Positions 45,961 through 59,016 of a stretch of 64,000 bases of DNA are shown in pieces. This DNA is from Purpureocillium takamizusanense (Eukaryota > Ascomycota > Sordariomycetes > Hypocreales > Ophiocordycipitaceae): contig NC_063076.1 of the NCBI RefSeq assembly GCF_022605165.1, forward strand, positions 1,178,001 to 1,242,000, written 5' to 3'. Position numbers and translations under genes: made by a program. The notes under the pieces are model-generated. The model ran no database searches, was not told the DNA's origin, and saw only the letters and a program-made list of their open reading frames with translations. Within the stretch, counting starts at the first letter, position 1. The number at the start of each line of letters is the position of its first letter.

Positions 45961-45995
45961 GCTGTGCTGTGCTGCGCTGTGCTGTGCTGCGCTGC
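45961..45995 (+). repeat. (GCTGY)7 pentanucleotide array
   Basis: Seven units in the order T, T, C, T, T, C, C at the fifth base. Confidence 0.88.
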
Positions 45996-47935
45996 CTCTG
46001 CCTCTGCCCCTCCCCCCCGTCGTCCACCCCAGCCAGGGCTGCTCGCTCACATCCACGGTGCGCGCGCTGCTTGTCCGCCGCACCTCTCCCGTCTCCTGCC
46101 CCGGTCTCATGCGCCCCGTCAGCAGCAGCCGTTGTCGTCGTTCGGCTCTCATGTCCGTCTCTGCCATACATACGAAGTACGTCGAGGTATCCCTGCATCA
46201 CACCAGACATCACTCACGCCGACTTTTCGGATCCGCGGCATTGGCCGCCCCGGTAACATGCCGCATTCGGCCGCCCGTCTCCCCATCCTCGCCCGCTCGT
46301 TGATCTCTCAGGGGCGAAGAATGGGAGAAGTCTGGCCCTGATCCGAGCCCCCTTTTCTGAAATGGTCTCGTTCATACCGTTACTGCCTGTTCCACGGGAA
46401 GGGCGGGCATACCGCGACGAAACGACAGGGGTGTCCGGCCCCCATGCTCAACCTCTTCTGTGTGTTCCTGCAGCTGCAGTAAAGGTGCCGCATCGCCCTT
46501 CTCGCTGGCCTAAACAACGTCCTAGCATTGCCACAACCGCAACCGCCCACGGCTCCATGTACGTAGGTACCGGTTGGTGCAGTATAGTGCATCAAGATGG
46601 ACTGTCTTCTTTCGCCCTCGACACAGCCTCGCGAGAGAGATTGTGCGCACCGCCCCAATGTCGTCGTGCATTCTGGAAGACCTTGCTTGGCCTCAGAATC
46701 TGCGGCCGCGTCGGGGCGGCGTCGGGAGGTCGCGGCCTGTCAGCCGACGCTGTCTCAAGGGTCTACACGTCGAGCGCCTCGCCGCGGCTATCACATCAGG
46801 GACGCGCATAAGCGCTCGATTCGAAGCGGCGTATCTCAACCCGCATTCGAATCGCTCAGATTCCACTGTCAAGTCGGCAAGGCATAAGCGCCCATCTTGC
46901 CGGGGATCTTCGAAGCCCCTTGCCCCTCCATCACCTCATCGTTGTTGAAGACAGCCGCACCCGTGTCTTCGACCAACCAACAACCTCATCCGAAGCCTCT
47001 GCCCACGGCACCGCTGCTCACTCGTTGGCTGGCTGTTCTGCGGTGACACAGCGCTACCGAATACTCGGGCCGCGGGACGTTGTCGAGATTGATTCTCTGT
47101 CTTGTCCTACGCGCCGATGTGCGCATACCGACGATTGCCCATCGCAGGATGCGTCTCCATGCGGTGTACTGGTACAAGCTTTCCGCTGCGTTTATCCAGC
47201 GGTTCTGAATGGCAAAAGGGGTAATGAATATCGAAAGCCAGAGCGCTCACAAGATGCGCGGCGGTAGGGCTTGAGACTGCCGAACGGCTGAGGCTGGCGT
47301 CGCGGCCAACACAACGCCGCCCGTCCGCACCCGGCTGTCTCCAACCCTTGCCCGGCTCCGCGTCTGTCGACGATCAGCTTGCCAGAGCTGCCAGACTCGC
47401 AGAGGGCTGAATGTTCTATGGCTCACGGGTCACGCGGTGTGGAGTCGTTCCTTTGGGTCTTGCTTGTCGTCGCCAGTGCCACCCACGCCATCAGGTCGCC
47501 TTGGCAGCCAAGGTTGTCTGCACCAAACACGGTGCCTGTTCCTCGTCACCTTGGTTCTGCTATTGCAGCGTACGGACTGCTTTAGTACCTGGGCTGCAGA
47601 TGATGCATCTCCCAGCCTGCCAGGCCAGCGATACGGAGACCTTGGCCCCATCAACCGCCCTCCATGGGCGATGCCGCCTGCATTGTCCCGGCATTTTTCA
47701 TACGAGCACTGCTCATCTCGTCTGTCATTCCCCGAAGAGGGAGGCGGCCTAAGGCTCTTGGAGGCTTTGTCGCTGTGGGGCTCGTCGAGAATTCCAGAGA
47801 GGGACTGCTTGATGGCGTCATGTACCTCTATCTTCCTCAAGCAGGAGGTACTGTACATCGAGCGCTCGCTCCATGGCGAGAGAAAGGTTTGGACGAAGGC
47901 GGACTCCCCCTCCCACTCGCCTGTTTCACCCCTCC

Positions 47936-48820
47936 TTAGTCCTCCTGCGCATGACGCCTTTCCTGCCGGGGCGGCGACAAAGCCAGTGCCGCAAGAACCT
48001 TTGCCAGTGAGCCTTTCTTTTCCTTGCCTCTCGAGGAAGGCGGAAGCCGGTGTCCGTCGTCTGTCGCCAATGACAATGGCGTAAATCGCCGACTCGGTCC
48101 AATCTGCAATTGGAAAAACCTCTTACGAGTGGTCGCGTGGGTGCCCCCGTGATGAGTAACGGCACGCATACTTGGTGGGCCGCCGGCATCGACAGAGGCC
48201 AAAGGAAGCCCATCCAGACACACACACCCCTCCTGCGGTGGCTGTTGCCCGTTCGTCACTACCATGCGTGAAAGCGCACTGTGGTGATCCGCGCCCACGC
48301 TCGGGCCGCCCTCGACCCTCGAGCTTCCGTCACAGGAGGGGGTGAACACGGGACACATGCAGGGCAGTGCGGGCGCGGACGATGAGGAGCCGCGACTTTG
48401 TGGAGCCAAGATGTTGGCCGACCCATGGCATGGCTCCATGGTTCGGAACCCGCTGATGAAGGGAATGGCCGCCGGGACTCGGGACTTCACACCCCCCTGC
48501 TTGTGACGGGTCGAGGCCTCGCCATCGGTCAAGCCCAGCGGGAAGAGCGCAAAATTTTGGCTCGGGACCAAAGACTCAAATTCACCGCCATCAGGTCTCA
48601 AAGCTGGAGACGCTATTGGGATCGGGTGTGCCCCCCCTGAGTGCCTCTCCTGTCTCGCCTCCGAATGGAATCGGGTGGCCGTCTCGACGATCAAGCCAGA
48701 CTCTCTTTTCATCGACGACGCTCGTGGCGGGCCCATGACGACAAATAGCTTGGTGGCAACCTCGATGTCCGTGTGCGGATTGGATGCGAGCGAGATGGCT
48801 GTTGGTTGCTGGGCCGCCAT
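47936..48820 (-). CDS. Possible orphan gene, 294-codon frame (low confidence)
   Basis: An ATG in good context (gtcATGGCG) opens an unbroken 294-codon frame. The first 60 codons prefer C or G at the third position and read like protein (MAAQQPTAISLASNPHTDIE...); later parts are rich in Ser, Pro, Gly and Arg with no domain, hydrophobic segment or repeat I recognise. In DNA of this GC content one such chance frame per window would not be surprising, so this is offered only as a candidate. Confidence 0.2.
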   Translation of the reverse strand: MAAQQPTAISLASNPHTDIEVATKLFVVMGPPRASSMKRESGLIVETATRFHSEARQERHSGGAHPIPIASPALRPDGGEFESLVPSQNFALFPLGLTDGEASTRHKQGGVKSRVPAAIPFISGFRTMEPCHGSANILAPQSRGSSSSAPALPCMCPVFTPSCDGSSRVEGGPSVGADHHSALSRMVVTNGQQPPQEGCVCLDGLPLASVDAGGPPSMRAVTHHGGTHATTRKRFFQLQIGPSRRFTPLSLATDDGHRLPPSSRGKEKKGSLAKVLAALALSPPRQERRHAQED

Positions 48821-50112
48821 GACTATCTGGAGGAGGGAAAATAGAAGGGGGGAGGGGCAGGGCAGCAGGTTTTTTGGGGGGGCCCGTTGTTGTGGTTGCT
48901 GGTCAGAGCGTCGTGTTGGCCGGAGGAGTCTGCAATCTGAGCCCAGGGTGAGTCCGTCGTGGCTCCCCTCCCCCCTCTCTGTCCCCTGCTGGCACGCTGC
49001 GCGCTTCTCATGGGAGCAGGCAAGTACGGTGTGTACTGTATCGGGGCCGCGGACGAAAAGGACGGGTTCGTGACGTTGATGACGATGATCCGTGCTCCCT
49101 TGGCGTCACAACTTGCGATACAAGGCAACAGCATCTCATCCCAGTGACATTCTCTTTGCCGACCCTCAGCGCTCTCTAATTACGAAGGAAAAGGGAGCTG
49201 TCACTCGATCATGTGAGTGGATGAATCTGCTGATGAGGTGACATTCGGGATCTGCAGGCAAGCGTTGCCCATGGCGAGCCGAACGCAAATGTGGCGGCTT
49301 CAGGGCCCCTGGTTGCTGAGAAAGCCAGGTCGTAACTTGATTTTTTAACCACGACCACGATGCTGGACAACCAGAAAAACGTATAACCGCTTACTTCCGA
49401 TCCCTGACTATTCGATGGAATGAAATTCAGGGAAGTTGCGATGTTTTTTTCTCCTTTGCTATGGGGCGATACTACGGGGCTGAGAGCGAGCAAGCTGCTA
49501 GTCGTGTCGCCAGACCGGGAGGGAACAGAAAGGCGCCAAACCCACGCGCTCAGGGGACCGTTTCGCGCCCCCCTCACGCAGGATTCGCGACATCCGGATC
49601 CCTCGGTCGCCATCAGGCTTGTCCTTCTCCCCTTGTCCCTTCCCCCTCATCTCCCTCTCCGGATCACATCTTTGGGGCCCCGAAAGGGGCATGCCATGGC
49701 TTACACGAAGCGTGTCTTCATGCTGCTACGTACTACACATGGGGAAGCTCATACATACTACACTCGGCTTCTCAGCATGCGGATCGTCTTTGACATCATG
49801 CACGCCCCCCTCCGCGCCCCCCCGACGAGAGCCCTGTTGGGTTGGTGGTGATGGTGGTGGCTGTTGAGGCTCTTCTGTTGCGAGTTTCTTGGCCCTTTTT
49901 GCTTGGGGGTGCCTCTCCGCTGCGGGAGCGGCTCGCGCCGAAGTGTGTGCCCCCTTATTTTTCTCTGGCAGTCTTGCTCGTCCTCCAACCTGCGGCGCCG
50001 CTCCCACGTTTTTTCCTCTCTTTTTCTTGTTATGTAGGGGCCACCCCTGGCTCGTGCTTGTTGTGTTATGTGTGCGTGTGTCTTGTTGTGTCTTGTTGCG
50101 TGGTGTTGCGTC

Positions 50113-50134
50113 TGTGTGTGTGTGTGTGTGTGTG
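50113..50134 (+). repeat. (TG)11 dinucleotide array
   Basis: Eleven perfect units within a longer GTGTCTGT-rich stretch to about 50,167. Confidence 0.9.
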
Positions 50135-50460
50135 GCAGTGTGCGTGTGTCTGTGTGTCTGTGTGTGCCACGGTTTTGTCGATGAGATGTCTGCGCCCCGC
50201 GCCGCTGGCTGAGAGCTGCTGGACTGAACCGGGGGCCCCCAAGTGTTGGTCAGAGTCCTAACAGCCTGGAGGGTTCTCCCTTCCCCATCTCTTCCCCGTC
50301 TTTCCGGTTCCCGTTTTGAGCGGTACGGCAGTGCAGTCTAGGACAGGACAGGAAAGGAAAGGACAGTACGATACAGCAAGAGGTGAGTGCGAGTGAAGGG
50401 GGCCGTTAATTAGTGATACACTAGGAACGCTGTTGCTGTGGTATGTCTATCTTTTGGTTG

Positions 50461-50500
50461 GCATGGCGAGGCAAGGCAAGGCGTGGCATGGCATGGCATG
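50461..50500 (+). repeat. (GCNNG)8 degenerate pentamer array
   Basis: Eight five-base units: GCATG, GCGAG, two GCAAG, GCGTG, three GCATG. Confidence 0.85.
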
Positions 50501-50709
50501 TGTGTTTGCTGTAGCCCTCTTGGCTTCTGTCCCCATCTCGCTCTCTCTCCATTACAATTCTCCGGGCCGTGAGCTTAATTTTTGTTTTCTTTTCTCCGGC
50601 TGGCTGGCAGCCCCCCTTTTTTTCTGACCTTTTTCTTCCCGCCCGTTTGTTCTGTTGTGTTGCTCGCGTCTCTGGTTCTTCTTTTGCGTGAACTGCCGCT
50701 CCTCCTTCC

Positions 50710-50744
<35 letters not shown>

Positions 50745-52327
50745 CTTCCACTTGGTGCAACGGGGGGTGAGAAGCACACACACACGCGCGCGCACCAGGG
50801 GGGGGCACCCAACGCCAACGCCAAACGGCGCAGTGCAGTGTACGTAGTATGTAGTGCCTTGCCTCACGCCCCCATGCCCTGACGAAAACGTGCGAGGGCG
50901 AGAATGCGGGCGAGATGAGGTACCACCACCACCACTGCTGCTGCTGCTGCTGCTTTGTAAGTGTATACCATGTACTACGTATTCACACCGTATTTGCTGT
51001 TGGCGGCGGCGGCGGCGTTGTCGTCGTCGCGGATATGGGGGGAGCGAGAATGAAGGCAGTAGGATGGACGGACGGACAGGGACAAGCTGACGGGAAGGGA
51101 CAAGGACAAGGGGAGTGTGGACCGCAAAGTCGAAAGGGAAGGGAAGGAAATGGAAACGGCGTTCAGGGCTGCGACGTTGCTGCTGCGTGTTGCCCTGCCT
51201 GGATGAGTTGGGGTTTTGGGGTTTTGGGGGGTAAGCAGGGAGGGAAAAGGGGGGGGGGCTGAGACTAACTACGCATGTATTATAGTCGTTGACCGCTTGC
51301 GGTTGCTCGTTGTTCTGGCCTAGTCCGTCTCCTGTTGGACAGAGGAAGACGGACGGACTCCTACACACGCGCATGCCGTTTTAATTTTTTATTTTTTTTT
51401 CTTGTCGTTTCTGGACATTGTACAGAGTAGGCATAAAGTAGGACTTGGGACTTGTTCACAGCCGCCGAAACCATATTCCTGCGCGACGCGACGTGTGGTC
51501 CGACTGCGTCTCATCGCTGGTGCGACGATGAGTAGCGGGAGTGCTAAAGCTAATTCCGAGTTAGTTATCTGCTACTTCGCACAAAGTGATACGTATGGCC
51601 AGTCCCTCCCCCCGGTTCTGTCGGACAGATGCCGGTCTGCCCATCCCTTCCCCCCCCCCATCCCCCGTCCCCCGCTGCTCGCTCTATCGCTCGCCTTGCA
51701 GAGGGCAAAAGGAACCGCTCTTAGTGTGTGTATGAGTGAGCATGCGTCTGTGTGTTATTTTTGTGCTGCAGCAGCAAGATAGGGAAAAAAAACAAAAGAC
51801 AACTCTCCTCTTCTGGACCAGGCTTACAACACTGCCCCGGCAGGGCCCCCCGTCCGGTTCTGCCACCCCTTCTTCCTGCTCGTCCGGCTCCCCGCGCCGT
51901 GACGCCGCCTCCACGCCATAAATAGAGATGCTGACGGGGGGAGGGGAGGGGGGGGGGGGAGGGAGATGGTTGTCAACGTAGGCTATATACAGTTACATAC
52001 ATGGTCGACTCCTTGTATTGGCAAGGCATCTTTGTTTTCTTTGGTTGTTGTCGTGGTTGTTGTCGTGGTGGTGGTGGTGGTTGTTCTTGTTCTTTTTTGG
52101 TTCGTCGTCGTCGTCGTTGTTCTTGGTTTTGTCCCGGCTCTGCATGCATGCATACATGCGTGGCAATGGATGGTGGTGAGGTCGAGGAGAGGAGGAAGTA
52201 GGAAGCATACGATAGGTGGTGTTGAGGACGGACACGCACGCTTCCATGTTGTTTGTTGTTGTTGTTGCTGCGATGCATGTGGTGAGGCTGAGCCGGATAG
52301 CTGGCTGCCCTGCCCTGCCCTGACCCC

Positions 52328-52363
<36 letters not shown>
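52328..52363 (+). repeat. (TGA)12 trinucleotide array
   Basis: Twelve perfect units, preceded at 52,307-52,321 by three GCCCT pentamers. Confidence 0.92.
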
Positions 52364-52365
<2 letters not shown>

Positions 52366-53259
52366 GCAATGGGGATAATGCACACACCGCGGCGCCGCTT
52401 CCTGCTGCCCCCGATGAGGTGAGTATGTGCTGCACTCCATCAGGCTCAGCATCCTGCAGATCCAACCACCCCCTATCCTTCTTCCTCGTCCTCCTCCTTG
52501 TGCCCATCGTCATCGTCAGTCTCGAGCAAAGGCAAGTGGCGGTGTATAGCCCTAGGAGAATTTCAAAGCGTGTTCGCATCCTTCTGGCTATGCTTCGCCC
52601 CCTCCCCCCCCTCCTTCACCCCCCTCGTCTCCTTGACTTCTCACCCTCCTTTTTCAAGCTGTCAGTGTCAGGGGTGTATTGACGTTGGCCTGGCCTGTCA
52701 AGGGCGGAAGTAGGTGTCAGGCGATGGCATTTGCTAGAGGGACACAAGTCTAAGTTTCCACCTTGGTCAATGTCATCACCGGCGGCTGTCGTGCATGGAT
52801 AGACAGGGTATTGAGACTCCTCCGGATGCTCTCTCGTGCAGCTGTGATCAGAGTGTACATGGTGACACGGCGGAAAGGGGGGAGAAGGGGCGGAAACGAG
52901 AGTACTAAGTGAGTAACTAGAAATAAGAGCAGCTTGTTGCGCCTGTGCACTAGAAGAGACTGGAGGCGGAACACTTCGATCAGGATGTCGGCCTCGTACA
53001 CTCCTATCGAACTGCAGGTTTCGTAGAATGATGGCATCCTGGAATTATCAGAAAGGCGGCTGGGGCGGACACGGCGATGATCGGAAACGAGTCGCTAGAG
53101 GAAAGCCTCCTTCCCCCCTTACTCCCCTCCTCCTCGTCCTCGTCCTCCTCCTCGTCCTCCTCCTCCTCCTCGTCCTCCTCCTCCTCCTTCCGTCGACGAC
53201 GTCTAGGTATAGAAGTCCATCATGCTGGTGCCGATTTAAGAGGTGCGGTGTGTCCTTAA

Positions 53260-54510
<1,251 letters not shown>

Positions 54511-56928
54511 CTACGCCCCTTCGAGCGCAGGAACAAACGAGTAATTGAAATCAAGAAGCCCGTCCAGCATCCAATGCTGGGGGTCGAAAAAGTCGTAATT
54601 CGTGTCGCCGTAGCCCATCCCTCCTCCTCCTATCATGCTATTCGGTCCGGAGGCGGCCGCCGAGAGCGCGGTGGCGCTAGGCGTCAGCGCTCCGTTTGTG
54701 CCGAGCAGCGTGTTGGACGTAGGCGGGATGTGCGACGGCATGAGCGTGCTGTCGAGCTGGGACGAAGACGCCGAGGACTCGTTGGCCGAGTCCGGGTTCG
54801 TCGGTTGCTTTGTATCTGCACAAGAAAGGTCAGCCGCGTTCCTCAAGGTCGGCGCAAGAACGGTCCTCCCCGGCGCTGTAGCGCGCTCAGGGGTTCGGGC
54901 GCGGCCGAACTCACTCTCCAACGAACCTCTGCCCTGTGATTGATATTCCTCGCGCCATCGCCATACCGAGTCGAAAACCAGACTCATGCTGTGTCGACAG
55001 CGAACCTTGAGTTGTAGGCTGTCATCCACTTGCATCGCCGTGTCGTCTTCGCGGTTCCAGGCCGCATTGCGACTCTCGAGACGAGCTCCGTTCCACATCT
55101 GCACCATGAGCTCGGCCAGGCGCCATTGCAGGTCATTGTTGACGACACTCGTCGCCCGGATGGCTCGAATGGAGTGGTGGAAGAGGCTGCGGCCCCGGTC
55201 AAAATCAATCGTCTTGCAGAAGAAGGACCTCATGAGCTTGAGCAGCGTAAACGCCGCCGCAACAAGCATCTGCTGCAGGTAATTGGTCGCGTAGAGGAGA
55301 ATGGTGCCGCCCAAGCCATCGTGCGGAGAAGTCACCTTGTCCACCTCAAGCAGCTCGTCGAGGAAACTGGTCGCCGCTCGCCAGAGACCCATCAGGTCGT
55401 CCATGTAACCTGGCGTCTTGCTTGAGTCGAAGAATCCCGCCAGACGCATGTGCAAGGCCGCGGCCCGCAAGTGCAGGTTCACGATGGGGCCAAGTTGCTG
55501 GGAAAGAACCGAGGCTTGCATCTCGCCGTAGTCGCGACGGTAGACGCGCATGAGCATGGCCCGATGCTCATCTCCCGCTACTCCACGGGGATCGCTGGCA
55601 TTGCTGTACATCTCCTTGGAGACCTTATCGCAGAAGCGCTCGATCTGGAGTCGCGCCTCCAAGTCCCGAGAGAGGTGCAGGGCAGGGTCGTCACCCGGCC
55701 TAAGGGCGAGGGTCCAGTCGTACAGACTCGAGGCGGGCTGGCCGTAGCCGGTTCCGACGTTTTGCGCGACGATATTGCAGACGGCCCATGTGGTCACGCG
55801 ATCATGCAGCTGCTCCTTGTTCAGTTCGACAGAGACGCGCGAAAAGTCCCGGATGTGGTTGGGGCGGTGCAAGCCGATGCCGGTGGCCGTCTTCATCATG
55901 ACACCGCACAGGATATGCGTCGGATCAGACGTCGTGGTGCTCGTAGGCAGCGGCCAAGTGCAGAGCAGACACATAGCCTTGACAACGTGGTAGTTGCTCG
56001 GGACCTCGCCGATGGTGGTCCAGAGGAAGCGCGTCATGGGCCCGGAGAGGTTGGTGAGGAGATTAGGGCAGTCGGCGGGGCTGAAGCGGCGGGCGGCGAC
56101 GGCTATTATAGACCAAAATAAAAGAGGATGCTGCTGCTTGTACTGGTCGGGAGGCTGCTGCGGGCTAAGGAAAGGAAGAAACGGATGATAAAAGGCGAAG
56201 AACTCATTGAAGAGGTGAGTAACGTTGTTGTCGGTGAGGCGGACGCCCTCGAGCTCATGGGAGTAGTGCTGCTGCACGTTGTAAGAACCTCCCCTCTTAA
56301 GGTGAAGCAGCGACGAGACGGCCTCGTCGGAGCCCATGAGAGAGGGGTTGCGGGTATGTGTGTAGGGCGCGGGGGTTATGGGGGCGACGGGGGAGTCGAT
56401 GTCGTCGTCCTCGTCAGGGACGTAGCCCTGGGCGCGGGCGCGGGCGACGTTGCGGCGCAGGCGATCAATTTCCTTTTCCATCTCGGCGTGCTTGGAGCGC
56501 TTGCCCACACGCTTAAAGTTGGACTCGATTTTGCATTCTAGCTTGAGGCGGTTACACCGCGAGCAGGTCTGGAAGGGCTCCTGGACGACGTCGCAGCGGA
56601 GCTGGGATTCGGGGGAGAGGGCGTCAGCATCGGCGGCGAGGAGCAGACACACGGGCTTGCTTGGGTTGACTCGACTCACCTTTTGTTGGCGACACTCATT
56701 GCAGGCGCGCTTGACGCCGGGTTGACGCTTCTTATCGCTATCGCCTTGGTCGCCATGATCGCCTTGGTCGGCATGGTCCTCGTCCATGAAGCTGCCGGGG
56801 CTGCTCTCCACGGGCGCAACGCCGGTGCTGCGCTTGCGCTTGGGGCCGCCATTGCCCTGGCGAGAACTGGCCGGGCTGGTCGGGCTCATGGAGGCAGCCC
56901 CGCGGGCGACGATGGAAGAGCCGTCCAT
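54511..56928 (-). CDS. Zn2Cys6 transcription factor, 746 aa
   Basis: Exons 56928-56680, 56601-54915 and 54815-54511 (introns 78 and 99 nt with GTGAGT donors). The first intron interrupts the zinc cluster. Once spliced, cysteines at 76, 79, 86, 96, 99 and 106 fit C-x2-C-x6-C-x9-C-x2-C-x6-C (ACNECRQQKLRCD, then TCSRCNRLKLECK). The linker NFKRVGKRSKHAEMEKEIDR leads into a short coiled coil, a pattern shared with War1/PrtT-like regulators. The middle region (about 200-600) carries the fungal regulator domain, with FYHPFLPFLSPQQPPDQY, PLLFWSIIAVAARR and GIGLHRPNHIRDFSR. The tail is Ser/Asn/Pro rich with WMLDGLLDFNYSFV as a possible activation motif. Both introns are multiples of three without stops, so an unspliced reading gives a false 805-aa frame lacking a proper zinc cluster. 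Target genes are unknown. Confidence 0.93.
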   Translation of the reverse strand: MDGSSIVARGAASMSPTSPASSRQGNGGPKRKRSTGVAPVESSPGSFMDEDHADQGDHGDQGDSDKKRQPGVKRACNECRQQKVSRVNPSKPVCLLLAADADALSPESQLRCDVVQEPFQTCSRCNRLKLECKIESNFKRVGKRSKHAEMEKEIDRLRRNVARARAQGYVPDEDDDIDSPVAPITPAPYTHTRNPSLMGSDEAVSSLLHLKRGGSYNVQQHYSHELEGVRLTDNNVTHLFNEFFAFYHPFLPFLSPQQPPDQYKQQHPLLFWSIIAVAARRFSPADCPNLLTNLSGPMTRFLWTTIGEVPSNYHVVKAMCLLCTWPLPTSTTTSDPTHILCGVMMKTATGIGLHRPNHIRDFSRVSVELNKEQLHDRVTTWAVCNIVAQNVGTGYGQPASSLYDWTLALRPGDDPALHLSRDLEARLQIERFCDKVSKEMYSNASDPRGVAGDEHRAMLMRVYRRDYGEMQASVLSQQLGPIVNLHLRAAALHMRLAGFFDSSKTPGYMDDLMGLWRAATSFLDELLEVDKVTSPHDGLGGTILLYATNYLQQMLVAAAFTLLKLMRSFFCKTIDFDRGRSLFHHSIRAIRATSVVNNDLQWRLAELMVQMWNGARLESRNAAWNREDDTAMQVDDSLQLKVRCRHSMSLVFDSVWRWREEYQSQGRGSLESEFGRARTPERATAPGRTVLAPTLRNAADLSCADTKQPTNPDSANESSASSSQLDSTLMPSHIPPTSNTLLGTNGALTPSATALSAAASGPNSMIGGGGMGYGDTNYDFFDPQHWMLDGLLDFNYSFVPALEGA

Positions 56929-59016
56929 GCGCCGCGAGGTTTGCTACAGCGGGAGGGCCTCGGCCGCCGCTGGTGCTGCAGCAGGACGGACGTTTGTCTG
57001 TTTGCCCGTCTGGTTGTTTGTCTTTCTGTCTGTGTGTCTTGATCGTCGCAAGACTCTTACGAGTCCAGAGGCGAAACACGAGGGCGGAGTGCCGCGTTGC
57101 GGTGGAAGGAGTGGCGAGGCGGACGAAGTGAGGCGGGCAAAGAGCACAAGCGCGAGCGAGGTTAGACGGCAAGCAAGGACGAACGAGGCTGGGCGGACGA
57201 GGCCTGGCGGGGTAACGAGCCGGCGCGCGCGCGCAGGCAGGAAGCGCAACAGTTGGCCGTCGCGCAGTCGGATGAAGGCGGCGAGGGCTGTTGGCAAACG
57301 ACGAAGTCCGTCTGCAGGACAGGGCAGGGCAGGCAGGGCCGACAGCGGAGGCAGTGGGTGAGGTTGAGGAATCGCGGCGGCAGGCACAAGACCGACAAGG
57401 AGTCAGAAAGACAAAAAACTGGAATGACTGGTTTGTACTGCGCTGCAACAGGCGGCCGGTCATTGCAGCACAACAGCCTGGGCAGCGGGGGGCAGCAGCT
57501 CCAGCGAGTGCGGGCGCAACGAGTAGTGGATGAATGGGTGGGGGAGAGTCCCCGGGGAGCGGGGCTCGCTGTCTGGCCGCCGGCTGGCTGGCTGGATTGG
57601 ATTGGAGTGCGCCCCCGCCTGGCCTGCCCGGCGTCCACCTACATGCAGTGTGGTGGATCTCTCCCCATGAGGTGCTGCTTCTACAAGTCACTCTTCAGTG
57701 GCCGCGGCGCCATGGCATGGCAGGAACCTACCTACGCCCAGCAACAGTTTGAGGGGGCCGCCCCGAGTCCGGGGGACCGCGGCGGCGGGATCCATTGAAA
57801 AGTGCGTCTCCTGATTGGGCCGCGGACCGCTGTAAAGTCACGTGATGTTGAAATTGCCATCGCTACCTGCCCCGTGGACGGGAAGGGTAAGCAAGGTGGG
57901 ATGAACGGCCGCTGCTTTCGCCGCTTCCTGCTTACGGTAGTTCCAGTCGCGGTACGTCGGGTTCCTTGCCCGTACTATACGTACTAGGTAGGTACCTCGT
58001 GTAGGCGGACGAACAATGCCTCTTCCATGCCTCTCCCGCCCGTACTAACCGCTCGCCTGCAACGACGGCGCCGCCAGGCCAGGCCAGGATGGGACCGGTG
58101 GGTGGATTCGCGCATCCCCATCCCTGCCATGGGACAGACAAGCGGGGCCGCGGCCGCCCGCCCACCGAGACAAACGTCCTCTTCCAACTCGCACCAAGTC
58201 TGGCCGGCCGCCCACAGCGAAACCGCTGCGAACTGGTCGAGGTGCCTGCCACGCGACAGACACACAGGCACAAGCAAGACAAGGTACTTCGTACAAAGCA
58301 GCATGATCAATCAGCCATTCGCCAGTCATCAGGGTCTCTCTGCTTGGCCCGTCTCTCCTCCCATCTCACGGCCTCTCACGCTCCACTCTGGACTCACTTT
58401 CTCTCTCCTTGTACAAAGTACACTTCTACCCTCGCACACCTTGACCGCGGCACCGCGCCAGAGGGCGCACGAACACGCTGCAGCCAGCCGCTGGCGACCA
58501 TTTCTTTCACTCCAGAAGCGGAGTCACCAGTTGATTTTGCCGGTCGTCTACTGCCACGCGCACCCTGATTAGCCAAAGCTGGGCCTCGGGAGGATTCAGG
58601 AGGGGTGGGCTTCTCTTTTCGGTGGGTCGCGCCAGTGTCGTCCGACTGATTTCTCCACGTTTTCCCGCCTTTCTGGAAGTCGACGCGCACCTGCTCGTCC
58701 TTCATCGTCGCTGGCTTATTATTACCCCCATCGCGCCCCCCCCCCAAAGCGCCGTCCACCACGGCGACAGTCCGAATAAGCGGCTCGTGACTGGCCCGAC
58801 CGCGATAGCTTTACCGTTCAGCCGCCGTAGCGGCGGTGCAAGAGCTCCACCATTTCCGCCGTCTGTCGCAAGTTGTCGCTCAAGGGCCGCATGACCAGAG
58901 AGGACTTGAGGACTCGCCTTCGGTGAAGGACCACCCACTGCCACCGCGGACGACGCCTTGACAAGGATACTGCAACAACCACATTGCCTGTCCTCCGTAC
59001 CGCGCCGGTCGTCGCC
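56929..59016. promoter_or_regulatory. Intergenic region upstream of the Zn2Cys6 gene
   Basis: Divergent space between the minus-strand regulator and the plus-strand small spliced frame. It contains TGTCTGT-rich sequence next to the regulator start, two CACGTGA/GTCACGTG-type E-box sequences (around 57,838-57,844), TAGGTAGGTACC at 57,987-57,998 and a CCAGG array at 58,074. Frames up to 190 codons look like noise. Confidence 0.45.
58074..58088 (-). repeat. (CCTGG)3 array, inverted member of the YCTGG family
   Basis: CCAGG three times on the plus strand. Confidence 0.8.

Larger units (their letters stand above)
45001..47935. other. Gene desert, part 4
   Basis: No recognisable gene. A 351-codon plus-strand frame (45,286-46,341) starts in a GA-repeat and carries RERERERE and CCAVLCCA low-complexity runs, so it is judged non-coding. 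A purine tract (45,345-45,396) and a GCTGY array (45,961-45,995) are the visible structures. Confidence 0.45.

Noticed and set aside
45286..46341. 351-codon plus-strand frame
   Set aside because: Carried open by GA repeats (RERERE) and GCTGY repeats (CCAVLCCA); no ATG in good context and no domain.
51206..51231. GGGGTTTTGGGGTTTTGGGG, telomere-like
   Set aside because: Only two units, internal, and not the TTAGGG repeat expected in filamentous ascomycetes.
50421..51374. 317-codon minus-strand frame with poly-Glu and Arg/Gln runs
   Set aside because: Explained by CTC, CTG and GGC microsatellites; no conserved block.
51966..52682. 238-codon plus-strand ATG frame with poly-Val, poly-Cys and poly-Asp
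   Set aside because: Produced by GTT/GTC/GGT and GAT triplets; the opposite strand is open too.
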